DNA from: Flammeovirga pectinis
Lineage (GTDB): Bacteria; Bacteroidota; Bacteroidia; Cytophagales; Flammeovirgaceae
Assembly: GCF_003970675.1 (NCBI RefSeq)
Contig: NZ_CP034562.1
Location: 4,597,501 to 4,661,500, forward strand
DNA length: 64,000 nt
Reading direction: 5' to 3'
The first letter of the stretch is position 1, and every line of letters begins with the position of its first letter. The position numbers and the translations under genes are program-made. Positions 1 to 9,544 of this stretch are shown piece after piece. Below the pieces are notes generated by a model. The model made no database searches. It was not told the DNA's origin and saw nothing but the letters and a program-made list of their open reading frames with translations.

Positions 1-396
1 GGAGAACATGTTTGGGAACATCTTCATCCAAAAGAAGGTTTAATTGCTGCTTCTAATTGCTTTTCTTACCTAAAGAAAGGAGGTATCTTAAGAATTGCAG
101 TTCCAGATGGTTATCATCAAAGTGCTGATTATATAAAAAAAGTAGAGCCTGGAGGAACGGGTGCAGGTGCTGATGATCATAAAATTCTTTATAATTATCA
201 AAGCCTAGAAAAAATGTTGCAAGAAGCTGGTTTCACCACAAGAAGGCTTGAATATTTTGATGAATCACATCAGTTTCATCAAAATCCATGGAAAGAAGAA
301 AATGGATATATCCAGCGTTCATTAAATAATGACCGACGTAATTCTGATGGAAAACCAAACTTTACATCTTTAATAATTGATGGAATAAAGAATTAA
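1..396 (+). CDS. SAM-dependent methyltransferase, C-terminal part (5' truncated)
   Basis: The reading frame is open from the first base and ends at a TAA at 394-396, giving 131 visible residues; the start and the SAM-binding N-terminal half lie outside the window. The visible part reads EHVWEHLHPKEG, then LKKGGILRIAVPDG, which is the late part of a class I methyltransferase fold (the strand that follows the VLEHL-type motif, then a 'KPGG.L.I.VPD' strand). It ends with a region predicting a mixed helix/strand C-terminus. This pattern is common in small methyltransferases near glycan genes in Bacteroidota, but the substrate cannot be told from this fragment. The gene is convergent with the large protease gene and shares a terminator with it. 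Family assignment is fairly sure; function is not. Confidence 0.7.
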   Translation, partial: GEHVWEHLHPKEGLIAASNCFSYLKKGGILRIAVPDGYHQSADYIKKVEPGGTGAGADDHKILYNYQSLEKMLQEAGFTTRRLEYFDESHQFHQNPWKEENGYIQRSLNNDRRNSDGKPNFTSLIIDGIKN

Positions 397-399
397 AAA

Positions 400-430
400 A
401 ACCACCAAAGTAATACCTTGGTGGTTTCAA
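400..430. terminator. Bidirectional terminator between methyltransferase and S8 peptidase genes
   Basis: The 8-bp arms at 401-408 (ACCACCAA) and 418-425 (TTGGTGGT) form a hairpin with A-rich sequence on the left and a T-containing right flank. It lies just after the stop of the plus-strand gene and 40 bases beyond the stop of the minus-strand gene, so it can serve both. Confidence 0.7.
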
Positions 431-468
431 GAATAGACTTCTCTATTCATTATTCATTTTAAATTCAA

Positions 469-3400
469 TTATTTTTTCATCAATTTATTATATGTTTTTA
501 CAGTACCATTTATTGATATTGTATAGATATGAATACCATTAGATAGTGGTGCTAAATCTACATTTAATTCATGATTTCCATTACTTAAAGTACCCATCGA
601 AATTATTTTTTCAACTACTCCATTCAAATTAAAAATCTGAATAACTACATCACCTTGTTGAGGTAAAGTAAAAGTAAAAGTTGTTTTATTAATTACTGGG
701 TTTGGATAATTTCTTAGATTAATTTTTTCTAAGATATCCTTATCAACAGCCGTTGGTAATTCTTCTTCCTCTTCCTCTACTACATCTTTTTCAGATACAT
801 CAACAACAAGCATTGTCATTCCAGAAGCACCATGTACATCTGTAGCTATTAATGCTACTTCTGTAACACCTTCTACTAAGCCAAGAATTGCAAACTGCCC
901 TTGAGACATTGATGCCATTACTTTTCCATCATCAGAAGCAGCAATTCCAAAAGTTAATGCATCTTCATCTTCATCAGAGAATATTACTGATGGATCAAGG
1001 AAAGTAGGTGTATTATCTAAGAATAAGAACAATGTATCTTGCTCAATAGCAATTGGTGCTCTATTTACATCACTAACAAGTACCTCTATTTGAGTTGAAG
1101 TCGATACGCCATGCTCATCTGTAGCAGTTACATCCAATACATAATCACCTGCACTTTCATAATCTGTTGTTAAATTGATAAATAAAGTATCATTGCTTGT
1201 TGATGTACTCTTTACTAAAACATTCTCCTCAATATTAAATGTTATAGCATGACCTTCTATGTCATGAGCTACTACCTTAATCATTTTCTCAGATGCTTCG
1301 TCCATTTCTACCATTGATGGTAATTCTATAAATTCAGGAGCAGTGTTTGATGTTAATGAAGTAACAACTACTTCTACTTCAGCAGTTTTATCATTACTCA
1401 TAAATTTAAACATTGCTTCTTCATAAGAAGAAATAGTATTTGATGGACTAAAAGTAACATCAATTTTTTCTGAACTTCCTGCTGTAACTGTTCCTTCAAA
1501 AGAAGATAAAGTAACCCAAGGAGCAATCTTTGCTGACTGATGTAAAGCATTCATCCATAGTAATAATGGGAATCTATTATCTGTTGTTACATCTAACCAT
1601 GTACCATTTGCTTCTATATATGAAATATCAGACATAGTTTCTGCTGACTCTACAAAACCTTGAGGTCTAGCAGGACCAAATGGATATGTAATAATCATAT
1701 AAATCGTTTCACCTGGGTAAAATTGTATAGCTTTATTTAACTCAAATGTTAGTAAACTACCTTCTAGATCATCAAAAGCTGTTTCTGTTAAGAATGACTG
1801 TTGATGTAAAACAGTAGGATTGTCAATATCACCAACACCAACTGTAATCATTAATTCAGCATTTGCTAAACCTGCAGGAACATACCATGTAGAAACATGA
1901 GATAAGTTAAACCCTGTGTTAGGTGCTTTGAACTTTGTTAATGTACTAAAGCCATTTGCTCCATAACCAATTCCTCCAGCTTTTTCATAACCTTTGAAAT
2001 AATTGATCTCATCATCAAATTCTGTATTTAATACTCCAATTCCTGATGAAACTGATTGCAAACGAGAAGCTGAAAGTGGAGTAGCTATATTTTCAGTATT
2101 TAATATAGAAGTACTATTAATCATACCTTGTCTAGGGTATTCTACTTCAACTGAATAAGCTAAATCTGAAGCTCCTTCAACATTACTAACCACTATTTCA
2201 TCCATAATAACTGATTGGTTATCAAATGAAACTTGATGAATAGTATCTGCTGCTATTTCCATATTAGGAGGTAAGATTAAATTTGCTCTAATCACTAAAG
2301 TATCTGTTAGTCCCATATTATCATTTACAATAATAGAGTCTAAGAATACACCACTTTCTATTGGAGAAACTGAAATTCTAGTTGAAAGATTTTCAGAAGG
2401 AGCAATACCTGGCCATGGAGCCCACATTGGATCAAAGAAAGCCGTATTTTTCCATAATGGATCTCCAAATGGATTTCCATCCCAATCTAAGTTATAACCC
2501 CAAATCTCAATTGTTGGATTTGTTCCTTTTATGGATTTCATCTCCATAAGATCTAACCCTTTTGTACCAATATTTTGTGTATTAAGAATTACTTCTAAAG
2601 ATTGTCCTTGTGACCAAAGTAAATCGCCTAAATCAATTACTTCTTTATCCCATTGAAGTATAGCAATACCATTAACAGTAAGATTTACTGGAACTTCTAC
2701 TTTTTCATTATTTGGAGATTCACTCTGTAAAGCTAATGTTGTTTTATATTGACCATCTAATAAATTACCCGCATCAACAGCAAAGTTTAATGTTTTAGAC
2801 TCTCCTGCAGGAATAATCGTTTTCTCAGTTGGTGTATATTCAATTACTAAACCATCTCTAATATATGAACGGTAAAAATTAACCATCACACCTTCCGTAC
2901 CATCGTGGTTTTCTAAACCAATTGTTAACCATTTACTCCAGAAGTCAACACCATCTTGATTCCAAGTCTTATACTGCATTTTGATTCTTCCATCTTTATA
3001 GAAAACCGTTTCTGCAGTAGCATGACCTCCCATAATATTACCAAAATGTTGGTAACGTTCATACGTTACAACAAACTTCTCTTCATCTTCATAATACCAA
3101 ATTCCTTTATTTGGATTCTCATCATAATAATCTGTTTCACCTGCCATCCATAATGGTGTTACAATATTATTAATATCAGGAGCAAAAGGTATTTCTAAAG
3201 GATACCAAATTTTATCACCTAAAGGTGCACCGTTATAATAATTAAAGCTTATTTGACCATGAATACCAATGTAAACACTATCATAATTAATACCATAATA
3301 TTCAAACGTAAATGGTAGTTTTACTGGTTTCCAATAATCATCAAGTTCAATATCTATTTTTTCACCATTCTTTGTGATATCAATAAATTGATAAGAAGGA

Positions 3401-6400
3401 GATTCTAGATCTTCAAAACCTGACAATTCTTTCATGTTATCTTTCCAAGCATAAGAATAGTTTGGAATAACACTTGCCGGCTGAATTTCTTTTTGCTCAT
3501 ATAACCAATGAGATCCCAATGGTAATACTTCAAGGTCTGCTTCACCTGCTGAGTTATCAACAATTATTGATAATAGATCACTTTCACCTGCATTTAATGT
3601 GAAAAAACGCTCTGAGTTATCAACATTAATCATTGGTGCGTGGATAACATTTGCTGTAATTGGGAATGTATATACAGTTCCTAATTCATCTGTTACAATA
3701 AGATTATCTTCTAAAGGACCATCTACGGTTGCTGTAAAAGATACTTTTAGTGTTTCTGAAAGACGAGGGTCAATAGTAAATGTATTTTTATCTACTGTAA
3801 ATAATCCATTTTCTACAACCGCAGAAGTAAAATTAATAGGCTTATTTCCTTGGTTCCTAAACATTACAACCGTTGATGGTGACGCTGTTTTGTACACATC
3901 TCCGAACGGTAAGTCATCTCTTGTTGTCGTTACAATTGCTTCTCCACCACTTATTACATCTGCATGTAAAGTAAAGTGTGCAAGAGGTGTTAAAGGATCG
4001 TTAGTAAAGATGGATACATTTTGAGTGTTTCTCATTTCGTCTAAACCTTCTGTAACTACATCATAAGTAATATCTACAGATTGTCCAACAGGAACTACAC
4101 CTTTTACACTACTTAAATTTCTAGCTATTTTTCTACCTGGATGATTTACTTTAATCGTTACATTAGAATTCTTAGAAGAAAATAATTTTTCAGGTTGCAG
4201 AGAGTTTTCATAGATATAAAAACCATCTTTTTTATCTGGACTTTCCACTCCAATAAATGGAGCATTAGAATTTCTGATTCCCCAAACATCTTGATATCTA
4301 TATTCAATATTACCATCAGCATAGAGTACTATTTGATACGTAATTTTATGTGATTCATTAAAATCATCTTCTTCTGGCTTAGAATACAAGTTTTTGTATT
4401 CCATGATCACATAGTTACTAAATCTTTTATATAGAAATTTAGTATCAAGCCCAATATTAGTATATAAATATAAACCTGCTACATACCCGTTAGAAGTAAA
4501 ATTCGAGCCTAATAGCTTACCCCAACTACCATTCACCGGATCTTTGGTATCTAAAGCAATCATACCTACATGAGAAACATGCATTTCATTTACGAGAGTA
4601 TCAAAGAAAGGGAATTCAAATCCTAGTTCAACATCAATAAAATCTAAGAATGAATTATCTTTAAACTGTTGAGTAAAATCAAGAACATCTTCTTGACCTT
4701 CTAATTCTTCCCAAACAAAATTATCTGAAACTAAATCCCATGAGTAACCAAAACGATGAACACCTTCTTCTCTATCTTCATCATAAAGAGGAATAGAATA
4801 TTGCAATGGATAATTACCTAAATTATTGATTGTAAATAATCCTGTATCAGTTCCTCCTAAAGGAAGAGTGTAAGCTTGCTCTACCGGAGTAACCTCTATT
4901 TTAGACGGTTCAATACCAACTGCTGTTAGATTAATTTCAAATGATCCTCCATAAGTATTATCTGTAAAAACAAACTTTGCAGTTTCAGTACCTGCTTGAG
5001 TAGGTGTATATTTTAAAGTAATTTGATTTACTTTTCTAGCATAGAAAGTATAAGGTTTTTGTGTCAATTCAAATGATGTACTTCCTTCTAACGTTACATT
5101 ATTTGCTAATTTGAAAATACCATAACCATAGTTTGCTACTTCAATTATTAATTCTTTTTCATGCCCTACCTGAACACTTCCGAAATCAACAATATCAAAC
5201 GTTTTCATATCCGAAGTATGACCTTCTACTTTCGTAGAAATATTCAATTTCTTTAGTGGTTCTACAGGGTCATTTGATTCTACAAATAATACAGAAGTAT
5301 AAGATCCATTTACTAACGTAGAGGCGTCTACAGTTGCTATAATCGTTTGTTCTGAATTCCCTAAAACATCACCAGAAGCGGGAGCCAATGTAATAAATTC
5401 ACCTACAGAAGGATTTTTACTAATTGCTGAGAATAAAAATGATTGTGTTTTATCATATACTGCATCTACTAAATAAGACCACGATTTCCCATCATCATCA
5501 CTGTAGAACATTTTATCTTCTCCCTCAGTTGTGAAATTATATTCACCTATTACAAGAGGATATTTATTTCCTGCAGGTATTCTTGCTACCAACCAAAATA
5601 CTTCACCTTCAGAGAAAAATAATTGTTCTTCTAAATTAAAGTAATGAATATCTCTTTTTTGTGGTTCTAATTCTTGCTCCCATTTTAAAGTTGCTGAACT
5701 CAAAATATTACCTTGATACACCTGTATTTTGGTAGTACCTTCAGTAAGATCATTCAAGAAAATCTCAAAATTTGTAAGGTTAAAACCACCTTCTGGAGCA
5801 ATATACGCTACGGCTGCAGTATTTGATTTTGCTAGATCATTATCTCCTATAAAGAATGAAGGAGAGAACCATTTGTTACAGTATTCTAAATACTGATCTT
5901 CAAACTCTTCTAATTCAGCATGATCATTTAATGACATTACATCTATTTGAGGATAAACCTCTCGTCCAACATTAGAAGGTTCTACAAGTGCACCTGCCGA
6001 TAACGTTGCATAATTCTTTGGGTAGTGATTTTTATATCTTGCCTCTAAAGAATAAATTAATTTGCCTTCTTCTTCATTAAGAAATATAATCTCATCAGAA
6101 GCAGTTGTAGAAGTTACTAAATCAGCTGTGATAGATAATGAAGATTTAGAAAATGTAAGCTTAGGCCCTAAGTTTGTTGCACCTACAATAGAAGAAGATA
6201 AAGCTGATTCATTTCCCCATCTATCTTTTGCTAAAATGGCAAATGAATATTCTGTCTCTGCAGCAAGTTCATTTAATCTATACTCATTCCACTCTCCCAA
6301 TCCACTTGCTGAATTAACAACAACTTTTGTAGCTGATGCTAAATCAAATACTCCTTCATTGTAATAAATTTCAAAAGTACTTGCTTGTCCATCATCTTCA

Positions 6401-8004
6401 TCCGAAGGTGTAATCCATTTTAAAGCAATATGATCCACACCTGCATATGCTACTTCAAATAAAGTTACATCATCAGGAATTAATCCTTCATTTTCTTTTA
6501 GAGCAAAAGACGCATCAATTCTACCAGTACCTAATTGCCCGATATAATTAGGATTTAAGTCGTCAATACTTACTACACCATTTAATAGCTGAGCTTTTAG
6601 TTTAGATGGAGTCATTGTTTCTCCTCCTAAATGAGATAAAACTAAAGCTGCAATACCTGATACATGAGGACAAGCCATAGATGTACCCTGGAAAAAACCA
6701 TAATCATTTCCTGGTAAAGTTGATAATACGCCATTAATTTGACCTGTAGTTGTTTCTCCACCTGGTGCCGATAATTCTATCCAATCACCATAATTAGAGT
6801 AATCAGCTTTTGTATCATTTGGTCCTGTTGATGCTACTGTAAAGCAGTTTTCATAATACCCAGGGTACCATTTTCCATCAAGATTACTATTACCAGATGC
6901 AAAAATTACAATACCACCTTTCATTGGTGCTCCTTCATAATCTCCTGCTTCAGCAATAAAATAATCGATGGCATCTAAAACTGCTTGATCAAAATATCCT
7001 TCTGTAGTATACCCCCAAGAGTTTTGAGAAATTACTGCTCCATTATTTGCTGCATAAATATAAGAGTTGGTGATATCAATAAGCGGTCCTCCAAGTATTT
7101 GGCAAGACATTAATAAAGCACCTTGATTTGTTCCGTCTCCACCTGCAACACCTGCTACTCCGATACCATTATTATTAACTGCAGATACAGTACCTCCAAC
7201 GTGTGTACCATGAGATTGAGCAGCAATATTTCCAGATGCCGAAGAAAAGTTCCATCCATAAATATCATCTATGTAACCGTTCCCATCAGAATCTTCTCCT
7301 TCAACTCCATTTAATTCGGCTTCGTTCACCCAGATGTTATTTTTTAAATCTTCATGGTTAACATCAATACCTTCATCATGAATAGAAACAATTACTCTAT
7401 TAGAGCCCATTGTAGTTTCCCATGCTTTAAATAGATTTACATCAGCACCTTTTGTCCATGTATTTGATCCATCATTATTGTAATGCCATTGCTTCTGAAG
7501 CAAAGGATCATTAACTGGCATGTTATCCGATAATGTTTGGATTTGATCTTTAGAAATTGGTTCAAATTTAGCATCTGGTTCAATTAATTGTTTCTCCTTA
7601 ATTGTCTCTGCTAATTCTACATCTGGCAAACTTGAAAAAGATTGCACAACTGCATCTAACGATACATTAGATTGCACATCCATTTGATACCATAAATGTA
7701 AATCATGTTTACGTAATTTATGTTCAAATTTAGCATTGTAAGGGAACACCCTTTTCATATTTTCTGCACCATATTGATGGGCAGTTGCATCAAAAGAAGC
7801 AATACCTAAAGTGGCAACACCTCCGTTCATTGGTGCAATTTGTAACCTTGCATCTGTGGCTTCTTTAAACTTTACTCTAATCACTCCTTGAGCTACTCCT
7901 TTAGAAAAAGTAATAGGAGTTTGTGCATAACTTTCTGAAGCATTTAATACTCCAAAAAATAAACACATCAAGAAAGTCAATACTCTTAGTAGATGAATTT
8001 TCAT
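469..8004 (-). CDS. Giant secreted S8 (subtilisin-like) peptidase with T9SS sorting domain
   Basis: The 2,511-residue protein begins with a signal peptide of about 28 residues ending in SYAQ. The subtilase domain (about 165-510) has the whole catalytic set: Asp210 (HDEGID), His265 (SHGTHVGG), oxyanion Asn328 (SQNSWG) and Ser442 (GTSMACPH). A fibronectin type III-like segment follows (about 510-620), then some 1,600 residues of immunoglobulin-like repeats of the kind that bear ASPM/HYDIN-type signatures ('...LNISTKV', 'SNDP..P'), a cadherin-like pair near 2250-2400, a short acidic Glu-rich linker, and a C-terminal domain of about 75 residues starting LRNYPNPV and ending in Lys-Lys, typical of type A T9SS sorting domains. 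It is therefore probably exported by Sec, then by the T9SS, and anchored to or released from the cell surface. The substrate is unknown. Length is far above that of ordinary subtilases because of the repeats. Confidence 0.93.
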   Translation of the reverse strand: MKIHLLRVLTFLMCLFFGVLNASESYAQTPITFSKGVAQGVIRVKFKEATDARLQIAPMNGGVATLGIASFDATAHQYGAENMKRVFPYNAKFEHKLRKHDLHLWYQMDVQSNVSLDAVVQSFSSLPDVELAETIKEKQLIEPDAKFEPISKDQIQTLSDNMPVNDPLLQKQWHYNNDGSNTWTKGADVNLFKAWETTMGSNRVIVSIHDEGIDVNHEDLKNNIWVNEAELNGVEGEDSDGNGYIDDIYGWNFSSASGNIAAQSHGTHVGGTVSAVNNNGIGVAGVAGGDGTNQGALLMSCQILGGPLIDITNSYIYAANNGAVISQNSWGYTTEGYFDQAVLDAIDYFIAEAGDYEGAPMKGGIVIFASGNSNLDGKWYPGYYENCFTVASTGPNDTKADYSNYGDWIELSAPGGETTTGQINGVLSTLPGNDYGFFQGTSMACPHVSGIAALVLSHLGGETMTPSKLKAQLLNGVVSIDDLNPNYIGQLGTGRIDASFALKENEGLIPDDVTLFEVAYAGVDHIALKWITPSDEDDGQASTFEIYYNEGVFDLASATKVVVNSASGLGEWNEYRLNELAAETEYSFAILAKDRWGNESALSSSIVGATNLGPKLTFSKSSLSITADLVTSTTASDEIIFLNEEEGKLIYSLEARYKNHYPKNYATLSAGALVEPSNVGREVYPQIDVMSLNDHAELEEFEDQYLEYCNKWFSPSFFIGDNDLAKSNTAAVAYIAPEGGFNLTNFEIFLNDLTEGTTKIQVYQGNILSSATLKWEQELEPQKRDIHYFNLEEQLFFSEGEVFWLVARIPAGNKYPLVIGEYNFTTEGEDKMFYSDDDGKSWSYLVDAVYDKTQSFLFSAISKNPSVGEFITLAPASGDVLGNSEQTIIATVDASTLVNGSYTSVLFVESNDPVEPLKKLNISTKVEGHTSDMKTFDIVDFGSVQVGHEKELIIEVANYGYGIFKLANNVTLEGSTSFELTQKPYTFYARKVNQITLKYTPTQAGTETAKFVFTDNTYGGSFEINLTAVGIEPSKIEVTPVEQAYTLPLGGTDTGLFTINNLGNYPLQYSIPLYDEDREEGVHRFGYSWDLVSDNFVWEELEGQEDVLDFTQQFKDNSFLDFIDVELGFEFPFFDTLVNEMHVSHVGMIALDTKDPVNGSWGKLLGSNFTSNGYVAGLYLYTNIGLDTKFLYKRFSNYVIMEYKNLYSKPEEDDFNESHKITYQIVLYADGNIEYRYQDVWGIRNSNAPFIGVESPDKKDGFYIYENSLQPEKLFSSKNSNVTIKVNHPGRKIARNLSSVKGVVPVGQSVDITYDVVTEGLDEMRNTQNVSIFTNDPLTPLAHFTLHADVISGGEAIVTTTRDDLPFGDVYKTASPSTVVMFRNQGNKPINFTSAVVENGLFTVDKNTFTIDPRLSETLKVSFTATVDGPLEDNLIVTDELGTVYTFPITANVIHAPMINVDNSERFFTLNAGESDLLSIIVDNSAGEADLEVLPLGSHWLYEQKEIQPASVIPNYSYAWKDNMKELSGFEDLESPSYQFIDITKNGEKIDIELDDYWKPVKLPFTFEYYGINYDSVYIGIHGQISFNYYNGAPLGDKIWYPLEIPFAPDINNIVTPLWMAGETDYYDENPNKGIWYYEDEEKFVVTYERYQHFGNIMGGHATAETVFYKDGRIKMQYKTWNQDGVDFWSKWLTIGLENHDGTEGVMVNFYRSYIRDGLVIEYTPTEKTIIPAGESKTLNFAVDAGNLLDGQYKTTLALQSESPNNEKVEVPVNLTVNGIAILQWDKEVIDLGDLLWSQGQSLEVILNTQNIGTKGLDLMEMKSIKGTNPTIEIWGYNLDWDGNPFGDPLWKNTAFFDPMWAPWPGIAPSENLSTRISVSPIESGVFLDSIIVNDNMGLTDTLVIRANLILPPNMEIAADTIHQVSFDNQSVIMDEIVVSNVEGASDLAYSVEVEYPRQGMINSTSILNTENIATPLSASRLQSVSSGIGVLNTEFDDEINYFKGYEKAGGIGYGANGFSTLTKFKAPNTGFNLSHVSTWYVPAGLANAELMITVGVGDIDNPTVLHQQSFLTETAFDDLEGSLLTFELNKAIQFYPGETIYMIITYPFGPARPQGFVESAETMSDISYIEANGTWLDVTTDNRFPLLLWMNALHQSAKIAPWVTLSSFEGTVTAGSSEKIDVTFSPSNTISSYEEAMFKFMSNDKTAEVEVVVTSLTSNTAPEFIELPSMVEMDEASEKMIKVVAHDIEGHAITFNIEENVLVKSTSTSNDTLFINLTTDYESAGDYVLDVTATDEHGVSTSTQIEVLVSDVNRAPIAIEQDTLFLFLDNTPTFLDPSVIFSDEDEDALTFGIAASDDGKVMASMSQGQFAILGLVEGVTEVALIATDVHGASGMTMLVVDVSEKDVVEEEEEELPTAVDKDILEKINLRNYPNPVINKTTFTFTLPQQGDVVIQIFNLNGVVEKIISMGTLSNGNHELNVDLAPLSNGIHIYTISINGTVKTYNKLMKK

Positions 8005-8045
8005 TGATAGTCCGTTTTGCGTTTAAAAATTGAATTGGTTAGAAA

Positions 8046-8183
8046 TTATTTCATCTTCAATAGATTTAATAACTTCTGAAGTACGTCAGTCTCCTTCTTT
8101 CGCACTTCAATCATCTCAAGTAACTTTTCCTTGTCGCTGGTTATGTTACTGTGTTGAGATTTTTTCGTGTTTTTGTCAGACAT
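8046..8183 (-). CDS. Possible small protein of 45 residues upstream of the S8 peptidase
   Basis: An uninterrupted frame runs from ATG (8181-8183) to TAA (8046-8048), 41 bases before the protease start and on the same strand. The product begins MSDKNTKKSQHSN and continues with a charged amphipathic stretch (LLEMIEVRKKE, then VLQKLLNLL) that could form one coiled-coil helix of about 28 residues. There is no signal peptide or transmembrane segment. It fills part of a 500-base interval that otherwise holds no gene. I do not recognise a family. Lys/Glu/Leu-rich composition is like that of a real small protein, but a frame of this size can arise by chance, and no promoter is evident. Confidence 0.45.
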   Translation of the reverse strand: MSDKNTKKSQHSNITSDKEKLLEMIEVRKKETDVLQKLLNLLKMK

Positions 8184-8437
8184 GTTTCTGATAAAAAAGT
8201 TATCGTCAGATCTCACACAATTTTAAGTGCTAAACGAGTGTTAATGCAATTATTCTAATGCTACATGAACTCTCTGGTAGTGCTACATCAATGCTACAGC
8301 TATAAAAAAACAATGAACAAGACATATCAATAAAATACTTAGAACTCTATAAATCAATAATTTAAAAAGTGAACATGCTAAATTTAAATAATTGATTTTT
8401 TTAGACGTATATCAATGCATAAGTGTCCTCAAAGAAG

Positions 8438-8480
8438 AAAAACCTCCACCTTATTACGAATAATAAAGTGGAGGTTTTAA
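8438..8480 (-). terminator. Terminator after the cyclase-family gene
   Basis: A long hairpin (AAAACCTCCACCTTATTA, CGAA loop, then the near-perfect complement through 8478) lies 30 bases past the stop of the cyclase gene. Read on the minus strand it ends in a T-rich tail. Confidence 0.75.
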
Positions 8481-8507
8481 TTTATTTTCATCTAAAAAGT
8501 AATTGAT

Positions 8508-9272
8508 TTACTCTTCCATCATTGCTACTACACGAGCTGGAGCTGCAGATGCTCCAACAATTTTAAGTGGAAAAACAGCTACCTTAAATCCTGAATAAGG
8601 CAATGCATTTAAGTTTACCAATTGTTCCATATGGCAATATTCTTTCTCTTGACCAACCAAATGAGCCTCCCAAAATAATTCTGAGTTACCAGTTTTCTTT
8701 GCTTGCTCAACTAGATAAGGTAAGGGTAAATCCCAACCCCAACTATCTATACCCATTACTTTAATTCCACTATCGATTAAGAAATGAGTAGCTTCTGCAC
8801 TCATCCCTGTTCCAATTTTATGGAAGTTTTCTGTACCGTTAAACTTGTCTCTTCCTGTTTTAATCAGAACAATCATTCCTGCTTTTAAAACTAGATTTTG
8901 AGCAGTAAGGAACTCTTTAATGTCTGTAACTGTAATTGGATCAAAATCTACTTTATGTTCCATATCAATTACAATCCCATCTCCATAACACCAGTCTAGA
9001 GGAACTTCATCTATGGTTTTTGCTTTTTCGCCTGCAACGGTTGGAGAGTAATGCCAAGGGGCATCAATATGGGTTGTAGAATGAACGCCCATTTTTTCTA
9101 TAGTATCATCTGCCCAACCCGTAAATCCTTTCGGAAATAATTTAAAAGGTAAACCAAATAGCCTGATTAACCATTTTGCCTTTTTATGCGGTTTGTGCTT
9201 AATTTTCACACGCATAAACCAAGGGTCTTTTTTATTGAATTTAATTGGTTTAGAGAGGTCTATTATTTTCAT
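8508..9272 (-). CDS. Cyclase family protein (kynurenine formamidase-like metal hydrolase)
   Basis: The 254-residue protein belongs to the putative cyclase family (PF04199), whose best-known members are bacterial arylformamidase (KynB) and isatin hydrolase. It has the metal-binding signature H64-x3-H68-x-D70-x3-H74 (HSTTHIDAPWHY), and starts MKIIDLSKPI, the usual first strand of the family. There is no signal peptide, so it should be cytoplasmic. No kynurenine pathway gene lies nearby, so a role in tryptophan breakdown is not supported by context; another amide or lactone substrate is equally possible. The gene stands alone between two terminators. Family assignment is firm, the substrate open. 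Confidence 0.85.
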   Translation of the reverse strand: MKIIDLSKPIKFNKKDPWFMRVKIKHKPHKKAKWLIRLFGLPFKLFPKGFTGWADDTIEKMGVHSTTHIDAPWHYSPTVAGEKAKTIDEVPLDWCYGDGIVIDMEHKVDFDPITVTDIKEFLTAQNLVLKAGMIVLIKTGRDKFNGTENFHKIGTGMSAEATHFLIDSGIKVMGIDSWGWDLPLPYLVEQAKKTGNSELFWEAHLVGQEKEYCHMEQLVNLNALPYSGFKVAVFPLKIVGASAAPARVVAMMEE

Positions 9273-9420
9273 TGTTAGTTTTGGTTTTATAATTATCTAA
9301 TCCTCCATTTTATCAGATTTTCTAATAACTATGAAGTACAATTTGAGTTAGATGTCACGAATATAAACACTTACACAAGTAAAATCATAACAATTTAATT
9401 ACCACCACCTCTTTAAACAT

Positions 9421-9454
9421 AAAAAAGCCAACCCGAAACAGGTTGGCTTTTTTT
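9421..9454 (-). terminator. Terminator after the acyl-CoA dehydrogenase gene
   Basis: A GCCAACC / GGTTGGC hairpin (9427-9433 and 9441-9447) is flanked by A6 and T7 runs. In the minus direction it lies about 90 bases after the stop of the dehydrogenase and before the cyclase gene, so the two are probably transcribed separately. Confidence 0.75.
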
Positions 9455-9544
9455 CATGTAACCAAGTATTTAATCGTCCTATTTCACCTTTCCCTTCTTC
9501 TAAAAAGAAGAAGTTCTTGGCAAATTTCTTTTATTATTTTCTGA

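Noticed and set aside
3599-4024. A 141-codon open frame on the plus strand inside the S8 peptidase gene
   Set aside because: It is antisense to a well-supported coding region with continuous domain structure, and its product has no recognisable feature.
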